Part shown: piece after piece, positions 1 through 8,432 of the stretch
How the letters are laid out: each line of letters starts with the position of its first letter
Position numbering within the stretch: position 1 is the stretch's first letter
Assembly (NCBI GenBank): GCA_028289195.1
Contig: JANQQR010000023.1
Span: 1-64,000, forward strand
Reading direction: 5' to 3'
DNA: 64,000 nt
Origin: Phycisphaerales bacterium
Lineage (GTDB): Bacteria; Planctomycetota; Phycisphaerae; Phycisphaerales; UBA1924
Position numbers and translations under genes: made by a program
Notes under the pieces: generated by a model
Database searches by the model: none
What the model saw: only the letters and a program-made list of their open reading frames with translations
What the model was told of the DNA's origin: nothing

Positions 1-2750
1 GTCTCGTACATCTGGAAGCGGACGTCGATCCGGCGCGGCGACCCGGGGTCCGAGCCGGCGCGTGCGACGAACATCGCGTCGAGTTCCGCCAGGCGTCCGC
101 CGGACTGCGTCGAGCCCTGCTGGTCGACCTGGTACTGCTCGAGCCGGCGCCAGCCGTCGCGCAGGAGACCGGCGAACTCGCTTCCCAGCGAGCCGGCGAG
201 ATCCGCCGCGTCGCCGAGAGCACCGTCGTCTTCGCTGGGCAGCGCACCGAACTCCTTGATCGAAACTTCGCCGACGGGCTGCTGGCGGACGGCCGCCAGC
301 ATCTCGTTGTAGGCGGCCTCGGCGCGTCCGATGACCTCCTCGTTGATCCGGCGCTCCTCGGCCACCAGCGTGTCGCGCTGAGCCGCCGCCAGACCGCGAT
401 CGATGCGCTGCTTGGCCTCCGACACCGACGCGAACCGTTCGTTCCAGATGCGCTCTTCCAGAGTGTCGGGATTCGCCTGGTATTGACGCAGCGCCAGCAA
501 CTCCCGCTCCGCGTCGCTGAAGTCGCCGAGCGCATCGACGAGCGATTCGAGGTTCTGCTTCTCGCCGACGCCGCCGGCGAGGCGGTCGTACATGTCCTCG
601 TTGAACTCGCTGACCATCTCGCGCAAGCGGCCCTCATCAACCGCGTCGGCGACTCGGTCCGACGGCCAGCGCTGCCTTCCGTAGTCCTCGACGTACAGCC
701 AGTCGGCGATCGGCTGGAGCTTCTCGGCGATGTCGATCAGCGCCTCTTCCGTGGCCTCCGGGTCCTCGAAGAGCGCAAAGCGCAGCAACGGGAGCACGCG
801 GAACTGACGCTCGGGGATGTCCAGGGTTCCGGCCCCGACGGTCTTGAACTCCGCGTCGTCGCGCATCTCGTGGATCTCGAGCATCGTCGCCAGCGCGGTC
901 GATGCGTCGGCGTCCCATTGCACGTCCGACTCGGTGATCCGGTGCATCGAGCCACGCAACAGGGGCACGACCACGCCGGTTTCAAACAGCGCAGCCAGCG
1001 CCTCACGCCGCTCCGACGCCACGAGGTTCGTCGCGCTCTGGCCGCTGAACACGGCGGCGAGCTTGAACGCCCACGGAACGCTGACCCGCGTGTCGGCGCG
1101 CGTCTTGGACGTTCCGAGCACGTCGGGGATCTCGGCGCCCGTCGCGCCCACGGGGTTCAGCACGAACGGTCCCTCGAAGCCGCCGCCGGCGCGGTCGCTG
1201 CGACGAACGATCTGCCACTCGTGGTTGTCTTCGTTGAAGAGCTGCGATCGGCTGAGTCGGCCCTGAGCGATGTACTCACCGACGTAGTCCTCGCTCGTTT
1301 CGGCCCAGTGGTTCAGCTGCGGCCTCACCTCGCTCCGGTAGCCGGTGATGCCGATCACGATCAGGATCGCCAGCACCAGGGAAGCCGCCGCCCCAGCGCC
1401 GAGCACAGCCATCTGTCGCTGGCGTTGGCGCTGGCGGGCGTTGCCGGCGTTGGTGACGAGCCCGTTCTCTTTGAACACCTTCTCCCTGAACACGTCGCGC
1501 AGGAAGTATGCGCGGTTGTCGGGCCATCCCTGCTCGTTGATCGTGTCCATCGACACGCCGAGCGCCTCGACGAGTTCGGCGTCGAGCGCCGCGCCGTGCT
1601 GCACACTGGACGTGAAGTAGATGCCCCGGAGGAACAGAGGCTGGCTGGACCAGGCGCCCCCCACGAAGATCATCTCGAGGTACCGGCGCAGGCGCGAACC
1701 GATCCGCTCGAGCGCTTCGGGGAAGGCGTAGAGCTCGTCCATGCGATCGACGCGCTTCTCGTTCGGATCGACGTCGCCGTCCGACGAGGGCAGCATCATC
1801 GTGTAGCGCCGACGCGTCAGACGGTTCTTGACGTCCTCGAGGTGCCGCTCCACCTGGCCCGGATCGAACGCCTCGTCGAGGTCGTTCGGGTTCGACCAGC
1901 CGATCATCTGGTGCTGCAGACGCGGGTCGCGCACCTCCTTGAAGAACTGCCGGAAGCCCGTGAGCATGTCCGCCTTGGTCACGACCAGGACCACCGGGAA
2001 GCGCACGCCGAGCGCCGTCTGGATCAGATCGAGCTGGCGGGCGATCTTGCCGCCCTTGGCCTCGATGCTCGACGCGTCATCCTGGATCAGCGTGTCGACC
2101 GGGATCGTCACGATGAGGCCGTTGATCGGGCAGCGGGGCCTGGACTTGCGGAGCAGGCGAAGGAACTCCTTCCACTCGTTGTTGTCCGTGCTCTCCACGT
2201 CGCCGAAGGTCAGGCGCCCTGCCGTGTCGAGGATCACCGCGTCGTTGGTGAACCACCAGTCCATATTGATGGTGCCGCCGGTGCCCTGGAGCTCGTCCTG
2301 CAGACCGGGCGGGAACCCGATGCCCGAGTTGCGGATCGCCTCGGTCTTGCCCGAGCCGGGCTCGCCGATGATCACGTACCAGGGCAGGCCGTAGAGGTCC
2401 TTGCCCTTCTCGCGGAACGTCTTGAGACCTGTCTCAAACCGGTTCCGCATCTGGTCGAGGCGGGCGCGGTCCGCGACGTCCGAGACTTCCTGCGGCACCG
2501 CAGCGCCGCTGGCTCGCAGCTGCTGCTCGAACGGATCCGACTTGCGCTTGTTGCGCATCCGCAGGATCCAGAAGTACGCCATCACGATGAGGGCCATCAC
2601 GAGGACGCCCGCGAGGATGATCAGCAGCACCTTCCAGGGGACGCCGGCGATCTTCATCAGCGTGAACACACCGATCGAGAATCCGCCGCCGACGGCGATC
2701 TTTGCGCCCGGCGGGAGGATGTGGAAGCGGTTGAGCAGCGAGGAGATCAC
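1..2750 (-). CDS. tssM: Type VI secretion membrane complex protein TssM (IcmF family), C-terminus beyond the window
   Basis: TssM is the large inner-membrane protein that, with TssL and TssJ, anchors the T6SS to the envelope. About 916 residues are present and the frame stays open to the left edge, so the C-terminus is missing. The N-terminus has two hydrophobic segments within residues 20-60. A Walker A motif GEPGSGKT lies at about 129-136, with the DTAGR-like element of the IcmF GTPase-like domain further on. Another membrane segment near residue 460 precedes the periplasmic part. The start is a GTG overlapping the tssL stop as GTGA, which implies translational coupling. The Walker motif is intact here, although some family members lack it. 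Family assignment is secure; the exact start is inferred from the overlap. Confidence 0.93.
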   Translation of the reverse strand, partial: MISSLLNRFHILPPGAKIAVGGGFSIGVFTLMKIAGVPWKVLLIILAGVLVMALIVMAYFWILRMRNKRKSDPFEQQLRASGAAVPQEVSDVADRARLDQMRNRFETGLKTFREKGKDLYGLPWYVIIGEPGSGKTEAIRNSGIGFPPGLQDELQGTGGTINMDWWFTNDAVILDTAGRLTFGDVESTDNNEWKEFLRLLRKSRPRCPINGLIVTIPVDTLIQDDASSIEAKGGKIARQLDLIQTALGVRFPVVLVVTKADMLTGFRQFFKEVRDPRLQHQMIGWSNPNDLDEAFDPGQVERHLEDVKNRLTRRRYTMMLPSSDGDVDPNEKRVDRMDELYAFPEALERIGSRLRRYLEMIFVGGAWSSQPLFLRGIYFTSSVQHGAALDAELVEALGVSMDTINEQGWPDNRAYFLRDVFREKVFKENGLVTNAGNARQRQRQRQMAVLGAGAAASLVLAILIVIGITGYRSEVRPQLNHWAETSEDYVGEYIAQGRLSRSQLFNEDNHEWQIVRRSDRAGGGFEGPFVLNPVGATGAEIPDVLGTSKTRADTRVSVPWAFKLAAVFSGQSATNLVASERREALAALFETGVVVPLLRGSMHRITESDVQWDADASTALATMLEIHEMRDDAEFKTVGAGTLDIPERQFRVLPLLRFALFEDPEATEEALIDIAEKLQPIADWLYVEDYGRQRWPSDRVADAVDEGRLREMVSEFNEDMYDRLAGGVGEKQNLESLVDALGDFSDAERELLALRQYQANPDTLEERIWNERFASVSEAKQRIDRGLAAAQRDTLVAEERRINEEVIGRAEAAYNEMLAAVRQQPVGEVSIKEFGALPSEDDGALGDAADLAGSLGSEFAGLLRDGWRRLEQYQVDQQGSTQSGGRLAELDAMFVARAGSDPGSPRRIDVRFQMYE

Positions 2751-3457
2751 GAATCACCGCCTTCCGAAACCGCCCGCTCGGGGTCCTTGATATCCGTCAG
2801 CGCGTCGGAGAGATCGCCGGTGAAGCTCGAGTAGAACGCCCAGCTCGCGACCAGCAGCACGACCAGCAGGCACGCGAACGCCACCGCGATCGCGCCGATC
2901 TTCGCGCCGGGCGGCTCGATGAGGTTTCGAAGGTCCAGGTGTTCGTACGTCTCGGGACAGATCCGATCATCTGTGTCCTTGTCCATCTGGCCGCGGATCT
3001 TGGCGGCGCACTCGAGCATCTTGGCGTTGATCTCTTCGGGCGCCCCTGCGTAGTAGCCCTCAAAACCGAGGCCCAGGCAGTTGTAGAGCACCGACACCGC
3101 TTCGACCGACTCCTCCGAGCGGTCGGCGATCTGCTCTTCGAGGATGTCGTAGAACTTGTCGTCGCCGGCCCGCTCGTTGACCTCATAGGCCAGGCGGTTC
3201 TGGTGCCACTCGTCGGCGAACGGCAGGTCGCTCTCGGCGATCAGGCTGTCGACGAAGAACACCATCGCGTCCTCGATCCGGGCGTACTTCGAAGCCAGGC
3301 CCGGCTCGGTCGTCGACTTGCTCTTCATGTCCTGGAGGATCTGCTCGATCTCGCGGCGGACTTCCGCGTACGAGACCGCCACGCCCTTGCGATTGGCGCG
3401 GTTGATTCGGCAGACATACAGCAGGAGCGGCTCGCTGAGCTCCGGCAGGGTCGTCAT
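2747..3457 (-). CDS. tssL: Type VI secretion protein TssL (DotU/IcmH family)
   Basis: 236 residues. TssL is the C-tail-anchored inner-membrane partner of TssM and links the membrane complex to the baseplate. The cytosolic domain carries the family hallmark LGLGFEGYY at residues 128-136. A single membrane segment follows at about 187-210, then a short tail. No peptidoglycan-binding OmpA domain is fused at the C-terminus, unlike extended TssL proteins, so cell-wall anchoring would need another protein. The ATG start overlaps the tssK stop (ATGA) and the stop overlaps the tssM GTG, so tssK-tssL-tssM should be translated as one coupled unit. Confidence 0.93.
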   Translation of the reverse strand: MTTLPELSEPLLLYVCRINRANRKGVAVSYAEVRREIEQILQDMKSKSTTEPGLASKYARIEDAMVFFVDSLIAESDLPFADEWHQNRLAYEVNERAGDDKFYDILEEQIADRSEESVEAVSVLYNCLGLGFEGYYAGAPEEINAKMLECAAKIRGQMDKDTDDRICPETYEHLDLRNLIEPPGAKIGAIAVAFACLLVVLLVASWAFYSSFTGDLSDALTDIKDPERAVSEGGDS

Positions 3458-4836
3458 TGGGATCCTCCGCCGTCAGAAACCGGCATGTACAGCGTCAGCG
3501 ACATATCCGAAACCTCCGAATCCGGCCACTGCGCCGTCATCTTCTTGTCGTTCTTGATGCGGTCCCACGCGCGCATGCTGTCGGCGGTCGCCAGCCGGAA
3601 GAACTGCACGCTCGGATCGACCGGCAGCTGCATCGGCGGGTGGCGCTCCTCGATCAGTTTCACGCCGCGCACCGCGCGCCCCGTCATGGATCCGGGCATG
3701 AGCTTGAACGTGTCGTCGTCGGTCACCAGCTTGGCCAGCTGCACCGCGTCCTCGCCCGACTTGACGGCGAGGAAGTACTCGCGTGCCTTGGTGAAGTGGT
3801 CGTCGGTCAGCTCGGCCTCGTAGACCGGGCCGCTCTTGGCGAAGTCGACCTTGACGAAATTCGGCGCGACCGAGCCCACGAGCAGAGCGCGGATCCTGTC
3901 GATGGTCTCGGCGAAACAGACCATCGGCGCGTCGTGGTCGTACTCCGGGACTCCGTACTGGTCGTTGTCGGGGTGCAGCGCCGCCAGCTCGCCAAGGAGC
4001 TCGACGAGATCGAGGTACATGTCGAACGGCGTCACCACCTGCGCGTTGAGCAGGTTCTCCAGACGCTTGCCGTACTTGCTCAGCGTGCGGAGCCGGAACA
4101 TCTGCTCGAACTGCACGCCTCGCATCGTGTCGATGCTCCAGCCGCCGCGGGTCATCTGGGAGACGAGGCTCCGCCGGCTCGCCTGCATCGAATTCGAGAG
4201 GTCGCGGACCATGCTCGAGAGGCGCCGGCTCCCGCGCATCGCGTAGGTCGCCGCGACGTGCTGAGGGTCCTCCCGCGGCAACCCGACGTCCTGCCCGGCC
4301 CCCTGCACGATCCTGAGCAGCGGGAGCACCTCGAGATCGGTCGGGTCCTCATCGGGCAGCAGGACGCGGGCGTTGAACTCCCGGACGCGGACCATCTGGG
4401 GCGACTCGCCGGTGTTCTCGTCGTGGCGCTCCACCTCGCGGACGCGGAACAGCCGCTTCTCACGCCGGTCCTCGTTGGGCCCGAACGCCAGCGAGTTGCC
4501 GCGGGCCGGATACCAGTTCGGGAGCGCGAGGCTGAGATCGAGCCCGCCGGGAGAGGATTGGAACGCCTCGCTGATATCCAGGGGCGGGATCTCCGTGTTG
4601 TTCGGGTGGTCGATGATGACCCCGCTGGGCATCACAACGCGCAGCGCCGTGAACCGAACGACCATGTTGCGGAGCTCGTCGGGCGACAGCTCGATTTCGA
4701 CGATGCCGTAGGGGTACGGGCGCGAGAGACGCCGGTCGTCGGCGCGATCCTCGAACGATCGGCGCTGCGCCATCTGGAGGTGGTGCTGCTGGAGGAACAG
4801 GCCCTCTTCCCAATGAACGTCACCCTTGGTCGTCAT
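3454..4836 (-). CDS. tssK: Type VI secretion baseplate subunit TssK
   Basis: 460 residues, the usual TssK length. TssK is a baseplate trimer that connects the wedge proteins to the TssL/TssM membrane complex. The N-terminus has the family signature around VHWEEGLFLQQHHLQ (residues 7-21), the VxWxEGxxLxPQHxQ pattern. The remainder fits the shoulder and head domains of the family. The gene begins 77 bases after the upstream leftward gene at 4914-5849 and overlaps tssL by four bases. No other baseplate genes (tssE, tssF, tssG) or sheath genes are in view, so they must lie elsewhere, probably beyond the left edge. Confidence 0.92.
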   Translation of the reverse strand: MTTKGDVHWEEGLFLQQHHLQMAQRRSFEDRADDRRLSRPYPYGIVEIELSPDELRNMVVRFTALRVVMPSGVIIDHPNNTEIPPLDISEAFQSSPGGLDLSLALPNWYPARGNSLAFGPNEDRREKRLFRVREVERHDENTGESPQMVRVREFNARVLLPDEDPTDLEVLPLLRIVQGAGQDVGLPREDPQHVAATYAMRGSRRLSSMVRDLSNSMQASRRSLVSQMTRGGWSIDTMRGVQFEQMFRLRTLSKYGKRLENLLNAQVVTPFDMYLDLVELLGELAALHPDNDQYGVPEYDHDAPMVCFAETIDRIRALLVGSVAPNFVKVDFAKSGPVYEAELTDDHFTKAREYFLAVKSGEDAVQLAKLVTDDDTFKLMPGSMTGRAVRGVKLIEERHPPMQLPVDPSVQFFRLATADSMRAWDRIKNDKKMTAQWPDSEVSDMSLTLYMPVSDGGGSQ

Positions 4837-4913
4837 CGCGCCAATTCATCCTGCCGGCTACGGCGTTCTGCCGCCCGAGCGGCGGCCTTTCCTCCCCGAC
4901 TGCCGTCGGGCGC

Positions 4914-5849
4914 CTAGAAGCGCCCGCTCTCGCGGATCCTTGTCGCAAACTCCGCGACAACATCGAGGATCTCCTGCGACAGCGAGACCTGATCGAGGTC
5001 GGCCGCCAGCTGCTTGTACTTGTCCCAGCAACGCTTGTCCTTGTTGTCGAGGAACTTCACGCCGCCCTCGGCCGTGACCGATCCGGTGATCGCGGCTTCG
5101 CTGAACCGCTCGAGGAACCGGTGGGCCCACTCGCGGGGTGCGTTCTTGATCGCGAACACCAGCGAGGCCACCAGGGTCCTCGTCCGCTCGAGATCCTCGG
5201 CGACCTGCTCCCGGGACACGTCCGGATCACCGGCGAAGTACCTCGAGAGGTCCCGCCCCAGCTTGCCCGGCTCCATCGTCTTTTCCTTCGGGGCCATCTC
5301 CTGCCAGGTCCGGATCGACAGGCGGTTCAGGCCCATGATGCACGAGACCATGAGATCGACCACCGAGAGCGCCCGCTGCGGGTCCAGGTCGTCCTCGCCT
5401 TTGGCCTCGAGCATCTTGATCAGTTCTTCGGTGGCGTCGTCGCGCCATGCGAGCTTGGGAGCCGCGTCGGCCAGCCCGGCGGCGACCAGGCGATCACGAA
5501 CGACCTGGCGCTCGCCGTCGCTCATCCCCTTGCTGGCTTCGACGAGGCGGGTCACCAGGAAGCTCGCGTCCCGGAGATCGTCCTCGTCGCTCGCAGATCG
5601 CGGCGCCTTGGACGCACCATCGGTGGCGACGTCCATGTCCGCGTCCCAACTCGGGAAGTGGCTCTTCAGGCGGTCGAGGAGCTGCGGGCGCTGCCCCGGG
5701 GTCAGGCCCCGGAGCGACCTGCCGATCTCTTCCGAGAGGTACTCCCGGCGCTCGTCGGCCGGGCCCTCGGAAAAGTCCAACTGGATAAGTCGGAGCCGAT
5801 GCGCGAGTTCCTGTGCCGCGGTCTCAACGTCGGTCGTTTGCGTCGCCAT
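4914..5849 (-). CDS. T6SS-linked cytosolic protein, possibly TagH C-terminal-like without an FHA domain
   Basis: 311 residues from the ATG at 5849; an upstream in-frame GTG at 5909 would add a poor N-terminus. No signal peptide or membrane segment is visible, and the protein looks helical and acidic. I do not recognise it firmly. The C-terminal 150 residues have the pattern of the TagH C-terminal domain: a leucine-rich stretch, then a region like LVFAIKNAPREWAHRFLERF followed by KRCWDKYKQL, which resembles the ALxxLLxxFDP...YWELYRxL pattern of that family. If correct, the protein is a TagH relative that has lost the phosphothreonine-binding FHA domain. It is the first gene of the leftward tssK-tssL-tssM run. 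The resemblance was made by eye and needs a profile search. Confidence 0.55.
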   Translation of the reverse strand: MATQTTDVETAAQELAHRLRLIQLDFSEGPADERREYLSEEIGRSLRGLTPGQRPQLLDRLKSHFPSWDADMDVATDGASKAPRSASDEDDLRDASFLVTRLVEASKGMSDGERQVVRDRLVAAGLADAAPKLAWRDDATEELIKMLEAKGEDDLDPQRALSVVDLMVSCIMGLNRLSIRTWQEMAPKEKTMEPGKLGRDLSRYFAGDPDVSREQVAEDLERTRTLVASLVFAIKNAPREWAHRFLERFSEAAITGSVTAEGGVKFLDNKDKRCWDKYKQLAADLDQVSLSQEILDVVAEFATRIRESGRF

Positions 5850-5976
5850 ACACGCCTCGGCGTTGATCGCCGCCCTCCACATTGCCCCCATCTCAAGCCC
5901 CGATACCATACCGGATCATCGCTCTGAGGCCCATCCGGTGCCTTCAGAGCACCCCTTGCACTCGATCCAGCGCCCG

Positions 5977-7818
5977 ATGGCCCAGCCAACCACTCACGCC
6001 GACTCCGAGCACACGATCCCCGAGGGCTACACCGCGCTCGCGCTCAACGCCCGCTTCGAGTCTTCCCCGATCACACCCTGCCTCATCGTTCGGAACGAGC
6101 CCGATCCCGCCGGTGGCCGACTCGTCGTGCTCCGCTCGGTGCCCTTCGGGCGCGTGCTGCTCGGTGCGTTGCTCGACTCGTCCGGGGCCCTGTGCGAGCC
6201 GGTCGAGATCTGGGTCCAGGACGCGAGCACCGGAGATGCCCGCCCGCCGCTGGCCGGCCGATCACCCACCCAGGCCGACGTCGATCGAATCTGGAGCGAG
6301 TCGCTCGGGGCGGCGCGCTCGACATGCCCGTCCTCGGTGATCGACATCGGCTTCGAAGACGATCGCCTGCCGGCGTGCGCACTCCGCCCCGATCCCCTCT
6401 CGATCGCCCCTCTTCCGGAACAGGGCGAGGCTCCACCGGACGATTCTGAGCCGATCAACCCGGCTCCCGCGCTCGTCCACGCCCGGAGATTCCACCCGGT
6501 TTCCCTCGACGCGCTCCTCCGCGTCTACGAGGGCGAGACCTGGGCCGGCGTTTTCCACGGCTCGGCGCTGCTCCCATTCGCCGGTTCGCTCCGGAAGATC
6601 TCCCAGTCCGCAGTTGTCGAGCCCGTCGAGGGGGGTCACCTGCTGCTCTCCCGGCGCGACGTCAGCTCCCGGCTCTCCGAGGTCGTCCATCTGAAGCTGC
6701 GCATGCTCGCCGACGCGATCGAGGAGGTCGCGGCTGCGGTTGAGTCAACCAAGGGCCCGCTGTTCGCGATCGATCTCGACAGCTTCCGCGTCGACCTCTC
6801 GCGTCCCGGCACGGGCGTGCCCTATCTCTGGTCGGCCCGCGCCCGACTGGCAACCACGGGCGACGCGCTCGAGGTGTCTCTCGACGGATCCGAGCGGCGC
6901 CAGTTCATCTCGGCGTCCGGCGACACCACGAGCATCTTCCGCCCCGAGTCTGCGACACCGCCGGCCGCCGGCGGCGCGGTGCTCCGCATCAGGGAGGTCA
7001 TCGAACAGGGCGACGACACGGTCGTCATCGATGCGACGGCGTCGACTCCCGAGCGGGTGAGCCTCGCCGAACACGATCTGCTGTGGCTCAAGCCGACGCT
7101 CGGGTCCGGCCCGGTCGATCTGTATTTCCGGCTCGAAGAGGGGCGCACGCTCGCCGAGGGCGAGTCGCGGATCCGGTCGCTCCCGCTGAACGCCGATCAG
7201 AACGCCAGATCAACGTTCCGCGCGCTCGCGGGCGTGCCCATCGCGGAGGTCCCTCTGCGGGTGCTCCCCCAGCGCTCGTCGCCCTGCGACCTCTACGCGC
7301 TCGGCGTGATCGCGACACGCGCATTCTTTGCCGATCAGCAGCAGACTCTCCCGGTCGCGCTGGATCAGGTCATGAGCCTGGCACGGCGCGCTGGCGAAGC
7401 CGGAGCCCCGGAGACCGCGCTCGTCGATCGCATCAGCGCGGTGTTCGAGTCCGATCCGCGCTGGCTGGAGTCGCTGGGCCCCCACCGCATCGTCTCCGAA
7501 GAACTCTCGGCGCCCGAGGCCCTTCGAGGCATCCCCTTCCAGCTGTGGGTCGACATCCTCGCGACGGTGTGCCGCATGTTCCCGGGCCTGTCGCCCGACA
7601 GCAGTTGCCGGAGCCTCGGAGATGCGCCGGCCCACGCGCCGCACCGAGTGTTCGACACCGCCAAGCGCGATCTCAACCGGCTTCTTGTATGCTCACGAAG
7701 TCTGATCGTGGTTGATTGGGAGTCCAATCGAGAGGTGCACTCGCTGATCCGCGACCATATGACCGGCCTGGCGGACGCCCGCTCGGCCGCCGGCGCGGCG
7801 GAGTCCGCTTCGTCCTGA
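5977..7818 (+). CDS. Uncharacterised T6SS-locus protein with a weak kinase-like trace
   Basis: 613 residues from the ATG at 5977. The frame stays open far upstream, but that part is antisense to the leftward gene and was excluded. No signal peptide or membrane helix is evident. The protein is rich in beta-type segments and short Pro/Asp loops. Around residues 437-450 the stretch CDLYALGVIATRAFF resembles subdomain IX of protein kinases (DxYxLGxxL), and the following helical region resembles a kinase C-lobe. An earlier stretch, FAIDLDSFRVDLSRPG, could be a degraded activation segment. No catalytic HRD or DFG motif is seen, so it would be a pseudokinase at most. It is transcribed divergently from the tssKLM run and precedes the lipoprotein and kinase-FGE genes. 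Confidence 0.6.
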   Translation: MAQPTTHADSEHTIPEGYTALALNARFESSPITPCLIVRNEPDPAGGRLVVLRSVPFGRVLLGALLDSSGALCEPVEIWVQDASTGDARPPLAGRSPTQADVDRIWSESLGAARSTCPSSVIDIGFEDDRLPACALRPDPLSIAPLPEQGEAPPDDSEPINPAPALVHARRFHPVSLDALLRVYEGETWAGVFHGSALLPFAGSLRKISQSAVVEPVEGGHLLLSRRDVSSRLSEVVHLKLRMLADAIEEVAAAVESTKGPLFAIDLDSFRVDLSRPGTGVPYLWSARARLATTGDALEVSLDGSERRQFISASGDTTSIFRPESATPPAAGGAVLRIREVIEQGDDTVVIDATASTPERVSLAEHDLLWLKPTLGSGPVDLYFRLEEGRTLAEGESRIRSLPLNADQNARSTFRALAGVPIAEVPLRVLPQRSSPCDLYALGVIATRAFFADQQQTLPVALDQVMSLARRAGEAGAPETALVDRISAVFESDPRWLESLGPHRIVSEELSAPEALRGIPFQLWVDILATVCRMFPGLSPDSSCRSLGDAPAHAPHRVFDTAKRDLNRLLVCSRSLIVVDWESNREVHSLIRDHMTGLADARSAAGAAESASS

Positions 7819-7869
7819 GCTGAACCCGACGCCGGCCCGACGGCGCGCAGATGGGGAGACAAGAACCTC

Positions 7870-8391
7870 ATGATCCAGAACACCGCCGCCGCCCGTGTGC
7901 TCACCCTGGCCCTGTGCCTTGTCGCGCTGCTGGTCTCGATCGGCTGCGCGTGCGAGGGCAGGATGAAGGGATTCGACATCGTCATCAACCTGGATCCCTC
8001 GATCCAGAACCAGAGCGTGCTGGTCGACATCTCCGCCGTCAGCTCCGCGAGCGAGAGCCGCTGGAACGCCAAGGACGACCGCGAGTACTGGTCGACCCGC
8101 GACCCCGAGCAGTTCCGCCAGGGCCAGATCGACCGTGGTCTGATCCATTCGATGCGCTTCGTCGGCGGCTCCAACGTCTCCACCGCGACGCTCGGGCGCG
8201 GCGACCCCATCTGGCCGGTCTGGAAGGAGCAGGACGCGATCACGCTGTTCGTCCTCGCTGAACTCGACACCCAGCCCTACCGCCAGACGCTGACGCTCGA
8301 TTGCGGATGTTGGGACGACGAGACCTCCCAGCTCGTTTTCACCGTCGCACGCTCGGGGATCTTCCCCCAGCAGGCGCCCGACTGCCCGTAA
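7870..8391 (+). CDS. Putative lipoprotein of the T6SS locus (TssJ candidate)
   Basis: 173 residues with a hydrophobic N-terminal segment ending near VSIGCAC, a usable but imperfect lipobox, so outer-membrane anchoring is inferred. The mature part is a compact beta-rich domain beginning around FDIVINLDPS with a pair of cysteines near CGCW close to the C-terminus. TssJ is a small outer-membrane lipoprotein of this size that binds the TssM periplasmic tip. Position beside tssKLM and length fit TssJ, but I see no clear TssJ signature, so the functional name is inference. A GGGGAG sequence lies 5' of the ATG. The gene is 51 bases after its upstream neighbour and 41 before the kinase-FGE gene. Confidence 0.6.
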   Translation: MIQNTAAARVLTLALCLVALLVSIGCACEGRMKGFDIVINLDPSIQNQSVLVDISAVSSASESRWNAKDDREYWSTRDPEQFRQGQIDRGLIHSMRFVGGSNVSTATLGRGDPIWPVWKEQDAITLFVLAELDTQPYRQTLTLDCGCWDDETSQLVFTVARSGIFPQQAPDCP

Positions 8392-8432
8392 GCGGTTCCG
8401 CTCGGCCTCCGCGCTGACACGAAGTTGTGACC

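Noticed and set aside
483..2834. A 783-residue open frame on the plus strand
   Set aside because: It lies opposite tssM, has an Arg/His/Ala-rich composition without any domain and is a GC-driven antisense frame.
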